In this document: piece by piece, positions 17,915 through 25,508 of the stretch
How the letters are laid out: each line of letters begins with the position of its first letter
Numbering within the stretch: position 1 is the stretch's first letter
NCBI GenBank assembly: GCA_041396965.1
Contig: JAWKXN010000001.1
Span: 1,302,001-1,366,000, forward strand
DNA: 64,000 bases
From: Rickettsiales bacterium
Lineage (GTDB): Bacteria; Pseudomonadota; Alphaproteobacteria; Rickettsiales; SXRF01
Direction: 5' to 3'
Position numbers and translations under genes: made by a program
Notes under the pieces: generated by a model
What the model saw: the letters and a program-made list of their open reading frames with translations, nothing else
The model's database searches: none
What the model was told of the DNA's origin: nothing

Positions 17915-18221
17915 GGTACTAGGAAATAGATAACTAAAGAATTAAGGAGTAAAAAACTCTACAACTCAGACCAAGTGAGTCATTCTTTTCACGCTACAGA
18001 CTGTATGCCATTCTTCCTTATCTCAGTTAATCTCTTCCCACTTCGCACCTATTAACTCACCAGTTCTCACAAATGTTAGCATTAATAGCTTAATTGCGTA
18101 TTACTCATAATGTGAGTATATTTTAACAAATCTCTTTGGACGGCAAAAGACACTAAAGCCCTTACTTCTGCTTGCTTTTTCTAGATTTCTAGACTTTATC
18201 GGACGTTATGAAACAGGTTAT
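17915..18221. other. Non-coding stretch at the left edge of the probable island
   Basis: No coding frame is visible. It contains a perfect inverted repeat TACTCA-N5-TGAGTA (18102-18118), possibly an operator, and a TCTAGA-TT-TCTAGA motif near 18180. The missing 5' part of the recombinase at 18222 should have lain here but is not recognisable. I found no copy of the tRNA-Ser 3' end that would mark an attachment site. Confidence 0.4.
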
Positions 18222-19175
18222 ATGGCGGTGCTACAGCAAACCATAGCTATACTCTCATACGCCAATTCCCTGATAATGGCAAATTTACAGGGAGTTTTTG
18301 AAAAAGTGCAGGCAGTTATTGCAAGCAATCGTCGGAGGGAATTTGGCAAGGCAGGTACAAAATCCCCATGCCTTCTAACCGGTTTACTATTCGATGATCG
18401 TGGTAATCACATGAGCCAAAAACATAGCCGAACCCGGAAGCTGCATTATCGATATTACATTTCGCAGGCAATTATTCAGGGTTATGCACACAAAGCCTGA
18501 AGCCTGCCAAATATCCCCGCATATGAAATTGAGTATTTGGTAAAATCAGAAATATTGGCTTTTCTGAAGCATGGTGAGGCATTGCAATATTATCTGCAAT
18601 CTGAACAGCTTGACCTGCAAAAGAAGCTGATGGATATGGCGCAGAATCTTAAATTTGATGATATAGACAAAGAGAGTGCATTTATCCGCTCGGTTGTTCA
18701 TAGAATAGAACTATCCGACAGTAAGGTGCATATATATTTATGTGCCGATAGGCTAATTCAAGCTTTGCAGGGAAATATGGCTGGAGGAAAAGCTGAAAAT
18801 CCTGAAGGACGAATACATCTTACTCGCGAGATCAAACTTGCCGCAACCAATAACGGCAGCAAAGTTATTATTGGCAATATTGCATCCAATAAAAACATGC
18901 AGCTTATAAAAGCTATCGCTCGCAGCTTCCTTTGGAATGAGCAATTGATCTCAGGCGAGAAAACAACTATCACCGAAATTGCCGAAGAAAATAATATCAA
19001 CTCAGCCACCTATGTTAGCCGCGTTATGCGCCTGCGTTTCCTTGCGCCAGATATCATTGAGATGATTATTGAAGGTTTACACTCTGCCGAATGGACTGTC
19101 GAAAAATTATTCGCCATTAGAGCATATGATTGGCAGGAACAACGGAAACTGTTAGGAGTTTCGGTAAATTATTAA
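18222..19175 (+). pseudogene. Serine recombinase remnant (C-terminal part, in-frame stop)
   Basis: Two open segments, 18222-18500 and 18537-19175, lie in the same frame and are split by a TGA at 18498-18500. The first holds the zinc-ribbon region of large serine recombinases, with CLLTGLLFDDRGNHMSQKH and HYRYYISQAI. The sequence after the stop continues the family (NIPAYEIEYLVKSEI), and the end matches their C-terminus (SRVMRLRFLAPDIIEMIIEG). The N-terminal catalytic resolvase domain with the active serine is missing. So it is a truncated, stop-containing relic of an integrase, which points to past insertion of a mobile element. Its last 24 bases overlap the end of the convergent coq7-like gene. 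Confidence 0.85.
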
Positions 19176-19724
19176 AGTTTTCCGCATGTTGCTCGATTCA
19201 CCCTTTGTAACCAACCACATTGTTGCCTGACATATTTGATAAATCGCCTTATATAAAAATGGCTCATAAAAGTGGCGTTTACCTTTTTTAAGCCCTTCCT
19301 CTGATAGCTCAACGTGCTTATGCTCTTCTATATGAACGTCATTTATTATTTGGGTCAGATCATTATCTTTGTTTGCAAGAAACTTTGACTGCGCCTGAAG
19401 GTGACTATGTGCGGTATTTTCAGCAGCTTTAACACAAATTAGCAAAGAACGCTTGCCAAGCAGTGCCGTGCCAATACCAAGAAAGAATCCAGCAACACCC
19501 CAAATCCACGTCAGACGGCATGGCACCATATTGTATTTTGGCATGATGCTACGGAATATATCACAATGTTTTTGCTCGTCGCTTAAGATAGTTTGCAGAG
19601 TTGTAAGTAGCGGTTTATGAAAGACATTAGCAACCAGAATCATTGCCTTATATAGGCGGATGGCGCCGTATTCTCCCGCATAATTAACATTGATTATTTG
19701 TTTGATGGTGGTTTCGTTAGTCAT
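19152..19724 (-). CDS. coq7: COQ7-family di-iron demethoxyubiquinone hydroxylase
   Basis: 190 residues from the ATG at 19724; a longer frame from 19778 would overlap deeper into the upstream gene. COQ7 landmarks: NVNYAGEYGAIRLY (E18), SDEQKHCDIF (E50, H53), GIGTALLGKRS, ENTAHSHLQAQ (about 102-112) and HIEEHKHVE (about 131-139), which supply the ExxH ligands of the di-iron site. COQ7 hydroxylates demethoxyubiquinone in ubiquinone synthesis at the membrane. The last 7 codons and the stop are antisense to the recombinase relic, so the tail may have been altered at the junction. It overlaps the upstream DCC-DUF4166 gene by 8 bases. Here it may serve the island's own pathway rather than housekeeping ubiquinone. 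Confidence 0.85.
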   Translation of the reverse strand: MTNETTIKQIINVNYAGEYGAIRLYKAMILVANVFHKPLLTTLQTILSDEQKHCDIFRSIMPKYNMVPCRLTWIWGVAGFFLGIGTALLGKRSLLICVKAAENTAHSHLQAQSKFLANKDNDLTQIINDVHIEEHKHVELSEEGLKKGKRHFYEPFLYKAIYQICQATMWLVTKGESSNMRKTLIIYRNS

Positions 19725-20733
19725 ATGTAACCGGATTAGTAATTTTAAACTTACCCTTATATTCAAAAGTTGTACCAAACAAGAAATGCTGCGCTCCGGC
19801 TTTCATTTTAAAGCTATTATCGTCAATAGCTATTTCCTCACCGAAAGCTTTGCCAAAAATAAGGCTGAACGGCATTGGAATTAATATACCAAATATTTTC
19901 CAGAAGTAACCTTGGTGTTTGAGATAAACTGTGTCCTTCCCGTCATATTCATATTTTAATTTTAGGCCGACACCAAAACGGATATATTCCAAGACTTGAT
20001 GATCTTTATAAGGATACATCTTTGATTGGAATTTTCCTTCTTTTCCATCTGGGTAATGCATAATGCGGTCAAAACAAAAGGCGTTTGAATCCGGTTCGCT
20101 ATGAAAATGGATGGTTGCCGAAATATTTTTGCCTTCATAGGGCATTAATGCGCCAAATATTTTGAGTGCTGGAAGTAATATCCTAATTATTGGTGAATAG
20201 GTTATATCCATTTCACCTTTAACGGTAATCTTATCGTTGGAGTAAGGCCGATTGGCATAACGTGTGCGAATTACCGGCGGTACTTTATCCCACATATCGC
20301 CAAACACGGCTTGAAAGGTTGGTTGGTTTTTATCGTATAGGTTATTTATTTTACTTACCCCCTTTAATCTGATTGCCATATTCCTTGTGGCTCGCATGGT
20401 CGGATAGCATATCTTAGCAAAGACTCTTGATCTAAATAGCAAATAGTTCATACGATTGAACCATCCCCTGTTGGTGCCAAGCATAGCCATGATATATAAC
20501 GCACCAGCTCCATGGTAATAATTATCTTGGAACTTGATAACCATGCCATCGTCAAGATCAAGATTGCGTTGGTTCACCTCATGCAAAACCGGATGGTCTT
20601 TATCTTCTCTTGCATTGACTAGATTGAGGCTGCCAACGGCTTTTTTGATACGCAAAGCAGATGCGGCCCTCTGGCAGATTGGGCAATCTCCATCATATAC
20701 AAACCATACATCGCCTTTTTGTTCTTTATTCAT
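19717..20733 (-). CDS. DCC (DUF393) - DUF4166 fusion protein
   Basis: 338 residues in two parts. Residues 1 to about 125 are a DCC/DUF393 thiol-disulfide domain: FVYDGDCPICQ gives a CxxC at C17/C20, followed by the GAGALYIMA segment that normally follows in the family. Residues about 140-335 resemble DUF4166: QAVFGDMWDKVPPVIRTRYA, a lipid-like beta region with MHYPDGKEGKFQSKMY, and a TTFEYKGKFKI end. The function of the fusion is unknown. A -10 TATAAT lies only 7 bases upstream of the ATG (complement of 20740-20745), so the mRNA may be leaderless. It is divergent from the GbsR-like regulator and co-transcribed with coq7. Confidence 0.8.
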   Translation of the reverse strand: MNKEQKGDVWFVYDGDCPICQRAASALRIKKAVGSLNLVNAREDKDHPVLHEVNQRNLDLDDGMVIKFQDNYYHGAGALYIMAMLGTNRGWFNRMNYLLFRSRVFAKICYPTMRATRNMAIRLKGVSKINNLYDKNQPTFQAVFGDMWDKVPPVIRTRYANRPYSNDKITVKGEMDITYSPIIRILLPALKIFGALMPYEGKNISATIHFHSEPDSNAFCFDRIMHYPDGKEGKFQSKMYPYKDHQVLEYIRFGVGLKLKYEYDGKDTVYLKHQGYFWKIFGILIPMPFSLIFGKAFGEEIAIDDNSFKMKAGAQHFLFGTTFEYKGKFKITNPVTYD

Positions 20734-20755
20734 ACCGCAATTATAACATATAGAT

Positions 20756-20799
20756 TTGACAATTACAGTAATTTATGTTATTTCTGAATTTACAGAAAT
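20756..20799 (+). promoter_or_regulatory. Promoter and probable operator of the GbsR/MarR-like gene
   Basis: TTGACA at 20756-20761 is a consensus -35; 17 bases later a weak TATTTC could be the -10. Overlapping it is a perfect inverted repeat, ATTTCTG (20780-20786) - 6 bases - CAGAAAT (20793-20799). Its position between -35/-10 and the regulator's start (20822), in the divergent region, suits autoregulation of both transcripts by the MarR-type protein encoded next door. That assignment is inference. Confidence 0.55.
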
Positions 20800-20821
20800 T
20801 AAATAAACAAAGAGGAGCGTT

Positions 20822-21343
20822 ATGGAGATTACCAAAAACATGGAAGAATTTATCTTGTTCTGGGGTGAAATGGGTGCTCGCTGGGGGGTTAACCGCTCCG
20901 TGGCTCAGATACATGCGCTATTATATCTTTCTGATAAGCCGCTTCCAGCAGATGAAATTCAGGAGATTTTAAAAATTGCTCGCTCAAATGTAAGCAACAG
21001 CCTTAAGGAGCTACAAAGCTGGAAGCTGGTGCATTTATCTCATGTTATGGGTGATAGGCGCGACCATTTTGAAGCCATACAAGAACCGTGGGATATGGTT
21101 ATGGCAATTGCCGAAGGCAGAAAAGTCCGTGAAATAGATCCGGCTCTTGAGATGCTACGTAAATGCTCTGAGAAGCTTGAAGGTGACAAAGCGACACCAG
21201 ATGATGTGAAAAAGAAAATCGAAAATATGCACAAATTTTTAGAAGAAAGCAATAGATGGTACCAAGATATGCTGACCGTGCCTAGGCCCGTTTTAAAGGC
21301 CTTGATGAAGTTAGGTGCTAAAGTGGTGAAAATTATAAAGTAA
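20822..21343 (+). CDS. GbsR/MarR-family transcriptional regulator
   Basis: 173 residues. GbsR-type winged-helix protein: FILFWGEMGARWGVNRSVAQIHALLYLS at the N-terminus is the family signature, then the wHTH with LPADEIQEILKIARSNVSNSLKEL and a helical C-terminal dimerisation region. GAGGAG lies 7 bases upstream of the ATG. It heads a four-gene plus-strand operon with the membrane protein, DUF4166 protein and SDR fusion. A palindrome 23 bases upstream is its likely operator. The signal sensed is unknown. Confidence 0.85.
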   Translation: MEITKNMEEFILFWGEMGARWGVNRSVAQIHALLYLSDKPLPADEIQEILKIARSNVSNSLKELQSWKLVHLSHVMGDRRDHFEAIQEPWDMVMAIAEGRKVREIDPALEMLRKCSEKLEGDKATPDDVKKKIENMHKFLEESNRWYQDMLTVPRPVLKALMKLGAKVVKIIK

Positions 21344-21368
21344 CTGTTAATACAAATAGGATGATGAC

Positions 21369-21776
21369 ATGAAGAATATAATTTTAGGTTTTATAAAACA
21401 TCTCCTATTATTCATGCTTGCCAATATCTTAGCAGCTGCCATGCTTGGGTTGCTGATCAGTATATTTAGCGGTTCTTTTAATGCTGATATTGGAAATTTC
21501 ATAGCAGGCGTGCTGTTTTTTGCAATGTTTGGTACAGCTTTTACTGTGATTCCATATACAATAGCTATCTCCATTATCAAAGGGATCAAAGACTCTCCTA
21601 TCTGGGCATATGCCATTGGTGGATTGGCAAGCCCATTATTCCTATATTTATGGTTCGCAAATACGGTTTCAAATGCAAAAGACTCGATTCTTATAGTAGC
21701 ATTTATGTTTACCGGAGCTGTCTGCGGAGCAGTATATGGGGTATTAGATAAGAAATACAGGTTTCTCCTAAAATAA
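21369..21776 (+). CDS. Small four-helix membrane protein
   Basis: 135 residues with four predicted membrane segments (about 10-32, 42-66, 77-95, 107-125) and a short basic tail. No family is recognised. It lies 25 bases after the regulator gene and 18 before the DUF4166 gene, both on the same strand, so it belongs to the same operon and probably serves the same membrane-associated process. Confidence 0.7.
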   Translation: MKNIILGFIKHLLLFMLANILAAAMLGLLISIFSGSFNADIGNFIAGVLFFAMFGTAFTVIPYTIAISIIKGIKDSPIWAYAIGGLASPLFLYLWFANTVSNAKDSILIVAFMFTGAVCGAVYGVLDKKYRFLLK

Positions 21777-21794
21777 AAATTCAAGGAGAAAGTC

Positions 21795-22445
21795 ATGATT
21801 GAACACGTTATACCCGCAATAAACATAGCTGAACCTAAAGAGCATATCGCAGACTTCAGGCATCTTGCGAAAGGTGGTGGCTGGCAAAAATTATCTCCGG
21901 CTATTAAGATGCGTTTTGATGCAATGGCTGAAGGGAAATATACCCATAACTACGCCGGAAATATGATCGTTAGAAGATCTAAGCTTGGCCTGCTATTTTC
22001 ATATATCTGCAAATTATTTGGCAGCCCGTTGGTGGCCGATCAGGCAGAGAGCGCAAAAGTTGATGTATCTGTTTTTCAAAAAGGCGAAGGCATTTGCTGG
22101 CAGCGTGTTTTTCATTTCAATAACAAAGCGCCGATAACCGTATCGTCACTTAAAGTGGTTGATAGCAAATATGGATTAATGGAGCGCGTGGGCAGCGGGC
22201 TTAACATGATTCTGGAAGTCTATGAAGAAGACGGTAATTTGCATTTTGTCAGCAATAAATATTGCATCAAAATTGGCAGTTTTTATATGCGCCTGCCGTC
22301 CATTCTAACTCCGGGCAGATTACACGTTGCCCACATTGACGAAGGAAACGGCGCTTTCAGATTCCGCATGTCTTTTGACCATAAGTATTTTGGCCAAACA
22401 TTTTTTCAGGATGGTGTGTTTATGAGTAAAGGAGGTCAACAATGA
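21795..22445 (+). CDS. DUF4166 domain protein
   Basis: 216 residues. A stand-alone version of the domain fused to DCC on the opposite strand: FRHLAKGGGWQKLSPAIKMRF near the start, ICWQRVFHFNN in the middle and FRFRMSFDHKYFGQTFFQDG at the end. Function is unknown. AAGGAGA upstream is a good ribosome site. The end overlaps the next start by 4 bases (ATGA), which suggests coupled translation with the SDR fusion. Confidence 0.75.
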   Translation: MIEHVIPAINIAEPKEHIADFRHLAKGGGWQKLSPAIKMRFDAMAEGKYTHNYAGNMIVRRSKLGLLFSYICKLFGSPLVADQAESAKVDVSVFQKGEGICWQRVFHFNNKAPITVSSLKVVDSKYGLMERVGSGLNMILEVYEEDGNLHFVSNKYCIKIGSFYMRLPSILTPGRLHVAHIDEGNGAFRFRMSFDHKYFGQTFFQDGVFMSKGGQQ

Positions 22446-24283
22446 ATACTGTATTTACGATAATGCTGGTGCAAGTGATCTTAGGAGCATTTGATAATTT
22501 TTATCACCATGAACTAACAGAAAAACTACCTTCAAAACCAAGCGCAAGGCATGAGCTTACATTCCACTTCATACGTGAAATGATTTATGCCGTTATCTTC
22601 TTTGGGTTGGCGTGGTGGCAGTGGCACGGTGCATGGGCTATAGTATTAGGCGCTCTGCTTATAACCGAACTCGTTGTCACTCTTTGTGACTTTGTTATTG
22701 AAGACAAAACAAGGCTATTGCCTCCATTTGAAAGAGTGCTGCATACTATTCTGGCTATCAGTATTGGCATATTCTTAGCGGTTTTTTATCCGGTATTAAG
22801 TGGATGGTATGGCAATGATACTATGATGGTATCTGTTAATTATGGCATATGGTCATGGATGTTTACAGCCTTTGCCGTTGGAGTCCTTGTTTGGGGTATT
22901 AGAAACGCAATTGCTGTAATGAAACTGCATATTCTAAAAGTACCGGAATGGCAAAGAAAGCCGTTTAAAAAAGGTAAAAATGATAATCCTAAAACCTACC
23001 TTATCACAGGTGCTACCGGTTTTATTGGTACTGCATTGGTTAGAAAATTTATAGAAGAAGGCAATGATGTTATTGCTCTTAGCCGTGATAAAGAAAAGGT
23101 AACTTATAAATTTGGCCCACACGTTACAGCTATTGACGATCTGGTATCAATTAAAAACAGCGATAAAATTGATGTTGTTATTAACCTTGCAGGAGAAGCG
23201 CTTGCAGGAGGCCTGTGGACAAAAGCCCGTAAGCAAAAGTTCTTTGATAGCCGCTTAAATACTACTAAAAACCTTGTAGAACTTATCGGCAGGTTAAAGC
23301 AAAAACCGGAACTTCTTCTTAATGGCTCTGCTATCGGTTATTACGGCAACCGCGGCAATGAAACCATGACAGAAGAAAGCGATAGCAAAACAGATTTTAT
23401 GGCAAGCCTTTGTCAACAATGGGAAGAAGAAACCGCCCAAGCAGAAGAATATGGTCTGCGTGTAGTTCGTCTTCGTATCGGTTTGGTATTAGATGGTAAT
23501 GGCGGGATATTAACACCAATGCTACTTTCTACTAAATTCTATGGCGGCATGGTAATGGGTAGCGGTCAGCAATATATGAGCTGGATTGATCTTTATGATA
23601 TTATTCGCCTGATGCAGTTTATTGTATCTAAACCAAAAATCACAGGTGCGGTCAACGCCACTGCACCTAATCCCGCGACTCAAAAAAGTTTTATGAAAAC
23701 GTTAGGTAAAGCTGTCAATCGCCCGGTCTTTATGTGGGCGTCGGGTTTCATTTTTAGGTTCCTTTTAAAGGATATGGCAGACTTGTTTTTAAACGGCCAG
23801 AAAGTTATACCTCAAAAAGCTGGGGCCGCCGGATTTGAATTTCTGTACCCTGAACTGCACCAGTCATTTGAGCGTATTATTTCAGGTGATAAAAAAGAAG
23901 TCAGTGGTATTGCTCAGATATATTATAACTCTGAGTGCCCGGTATGCGACGGTGAGATGACTCACTATTGCAAGTTAAAGGATCAATCCGGCGCACCGAT
24001 GGACTTCTATGACATCACTTCAAATCCAGATGCTTTAAAACAATATGGTTTGAGCAAGGAAGATATACAGCGCCGCATGTACGTGCTCAAAGCTAATGGT
24101 GAGGTGGCAAATGGTGTTGATGCCTCAATAGAGATATGGTCACACCTGTCACGCTACCAAATATTTGCAAAGCTTCTGCGGTTGCCCGTACTGCATTTTA
24201 TAGGAAGCTTCATATATGAAGGTATCATTGTTCCAAGGCTTGCTTATGTTAATGCTAAACGCACCACAAAACTTCCCATATGA
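22442..24283 (+). CDS. Membrane domain - TIGR01777 SDR epimerase - DCC triple fusion
   Basis: 613 residues in three modules. Residues 1 to about 165 form a polytopic membrane domain that opens with FDNFYHHELTEKLP and RHELTFHFIREM, histidine- and glutamate-rich at the membrane face. Residues about 183-480 are an atypical SDR of the TIGR01777 (YfcH/SDR39U1) type: ITGATGFIG (from 188), NLAGEAL, LLNGSAIGYYG, SWIDLYDI. Residues about 493-613 are a DCC/DUF393 domain with ECPVC (C499, C502). AAGGAGGT, an unusually strong ribosome site for this window, precedes the ATG. The fusion links NAD(P)-dependent chemistry, thiol redox and the membrane. Last gene of the operon; a terminator follows. Confidence 0.82.
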   Translation: MNTVFTIMLVQVILGAFDNFYHHELTEKLPSKPSARHELTFHFIREMIYAVIFFGLAWWQWHGAWAIVLGALLITELVVTLCDFVIEDKTRLLPPFERVLHTILAISIGIFLAVFYPVLSGWYGNDTMMVSVNYGIWSWMFTAFAVGVLVWGIRNAIAVMKLHILKVPEWQRKPFKKGKNDNPKTYLITGATGFIGTALVRKFIEEGNDVIALSRDKEKVTYKFGPHVTAIDDLVSIKNSDKIDVVINLAGEALAGGLWTKARKQKFFDSRLNTTKNLVELIGRLKQKPELLLNGSAIGYYGNRGNETMTEESDSKTDFMASLCQQWEEETAQAEEYGLRVVRLRIGLVLDGNGGILTPMLLSTKFYGGMVMGSGQQYMSWIDLYDIIRLMQFIVSKPKITGAVNATAPNPATQKSFMKTLGKAVNRPVFMWASGFIFRFLLKDMADLFLNGQKVIPQKAGAAGFEFLYPELHQSFERIISGDKKEVSGIAQIYYNSECPVCDGEMTHYCKLKDQSGAPMDFYDITSNPDALKQYGLSKEDIQRRMYVLKANGEVANGVDASIEIWSHLSRYQIFAKLLRLPVLHFIGSFIYEGIIVPRLAYVNAKRTTKLPI

Positions 24284-24363
24284 GACTTTATGCATTTTTG
24301 CAGGATAATTTCTCTAAATTTCAGTTCTCGCAGTGAGTTCCGATAAAACCATACAGTCCAAAT

Positions 24364-24385
24364 GCCCCGGAACTGCGGGGCTTTT
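24364..24385 (+). terminator. Rho-independent terminator of the island operon
   Basis: GCCCCG (24364-24369) and CGGGGC (24376-24381) form a perfect 6-bp GC stem with a 6-base loop, followed by TTTT. It lies 81 bases after the SDR fusion stop and just before the tRNA-Ser gene, which is on the other strand. Confidence 0.8.
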
Positions 24386-24425
24386 GCTGGTAGGCTATTG
24401 ATTACAATGGAAAACTAAGAATCAA

Positions 24426-24515
24426 TGGCGGACAGGGCGGGATTCGAACCCGCGATAGAGTCTCCCCTATACACACTTTCCAGGCGTGCGCCTTCGACCA
24501 CTCGGCCACCTGTCC
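24426..24515 (-). tRNA. tRNA-Ser (GGA anticodon)
   Basis: 90 bases including an encoded CCA (complement of 24426-24428). The acceptor stem is GGACAGG/CCTGTCC, discriminator G. There is a long variable arm as in class II tRNAs, the anticodon loop CTGGAAA gives GGA, and the T-arm has GGTTCGAATCC. Its 3' end points toward the 18-24 kb island, the geometry expected where an element has inserted at a tRNA 3' end. Confidence 0.95.
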
Positions 24516-24652
24516 ATAAATAATATAATCACCGTCTTAATACAGCCTAGTGACTATTTCCGCTCAAGTGCCGCTTAGGCTGGCGACCACCTGTTTACTC
24601 ACGCTTATTATATAAATCATTAGATGTCAAAAAACAGAACTCAACGTAACTG

Positions 24653-25105
24653 TCAACATTTATTCCCATACAGTTCATCAGCCCTTTTCTTAAACGCTCC
24701 TACCATTTTCTCCGTCGCTTTACCAAATAATTTACCAATAAGTTTTTCAAGTATGCGTGAGCGAAACTTAAAATCCAAGGTAAAATCAATAATAGTTCCC
24801 TGTTTATCTGGGGTAAACCTCCAGCTATTAGTTAAATGCTCAAAAGGTCCTTTGACCATAACAACATCAATATTTGCCTCACAATTTTCAGAAGGTGGTG
24901 TAACTGTCACTTTTGAGGTATAGCTCTGGGTAATGTGCGAAAAAGAAATTACTAGCTCTCCTAAAAACTCATTTTCTTTACGCTCTATTACCCGTGCCGC
25001 CCGACACCACGGCAAAAACTGTGGATATTTTTCAATATCAACCACCAGATCAAATAATCGCTGCGGTAAATATGGGGAAATCTGTCTTTCACTATGTATT
25101 GGCAT
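24653..25105 (-). CDS. ratA: RatA/COQ10-like START-domain protein
   Basis: 150 residues. Coenzyme-Q-binding START family: LPQRLFDLVVDIEKYPQFLPWCRAARV near the N-terminus and FEHLTNSWRFTPD plus DFTLDFKFRSRILEKLIG later. Members bind ubiquinone and aid its delivery to the respiratory chain; an E. coli member was described as RatA, a translation inhibitor. In alphaproteobacteria this gene often follows lipA, as it does here with one small gene between. The start lies directly after the stop of that small gene. Confidence 0.85.
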   Translation of the reverse strand: MPIHSERQISPYLPQRLFDLVVDIEKYPQFLPWCRAARVIERKENEFLGELVISFSHITQSYTSKVTVTPPSENCEANIDVVMVKGPFEHLTNSWRFTPDKQGTIIDFTLDFKFRSRILEKLIGKLFGKATEKMVGAFKKRADELYGNKC

Positions 25106-25489
25106 TTATTGCGACACCAAATCTTTATTCATTTCTACCCATTTATTCACCTCTCCCAACAATTCATCAGAGGGTTTTTGTACCTCAATCACACCGGAAT
25201 CAATATTCGCACTAATGGTCGCCTGTAATATTTTTATATCTCTACCCAAAAAAACTTGTAATTTTTTACCAATATTATCAGCGGTATATTGAGCGAATCT
25301 ATCCTTTGCCCCAGCGGTTAGTTTTATAGTTAAAGAACCATCATCATTTTTATTAATTTTTTCTATTTCCTCACTTTTTATATGAAAAGTCCCAATATTT
25401 TTATTTTCCTCAAAACCAGCGAACGCGTAAAACGCGTATATTATAGATACAATCAGGAAAGGGAAAAACTCAAAACGTTTAGCTGTCAT
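25106..25489 (-). CDS. Small membrane-anchored protein resembling a SecD P1-head domain
   Basis: 127 residues from the ATG at 25489 (MTAKRFEFF); an upstream in-frame start at 25531 would overlap lipA. One N-terminal membrane helix (about 8-25) is followed by a soluble domain: DGSLTIKLTAGAKDRFAQYT, ADNIGKKLQVFLGRDI and ILQATISANIDSGVIEV. This order resembles the P1 head subdomain of SecD, which in full-length SecD sits in a large multi-membrane protein; here it stands alone. So it is a SecD-like fragment family or a convergent fold, not SecD itself. The lipA and ratA neighbours suggest one transcript. Confidence 0.6.
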   Translation of the reverse strand: MTAKRFEFFPFLIVSIIYAFYAFAGFEENKNIGTFHIKSEEIEKINKNDDGSLTIKLTAGAKDRFAQYTADNIGKKLQVFLGRDIKILQATISANIDSGVIEVQKPSDELLGEVNKWVEMNKDLVSQ

Positions 25490-25508
25490 TGATAAACCTA
25501 CCGTAAGC

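Noticed and set aside
17915..18230. A direct repeat of the tRNA-Ser 3' end marking an attachment site
   Set aside because: Only ATGGCGG (18222-18228) matches the tRNA end region; 7 bases is chance. A serine recombinase also need not use a tRNA site.
18498..18500. UGA in the recombinase read as a sense codon (genetic code change)
   Set aside because: One TGA in a truncated gene that also lacks its catalytic domain; Trp is encoded by TGG throughout the window. Pseudogene decay explains it.
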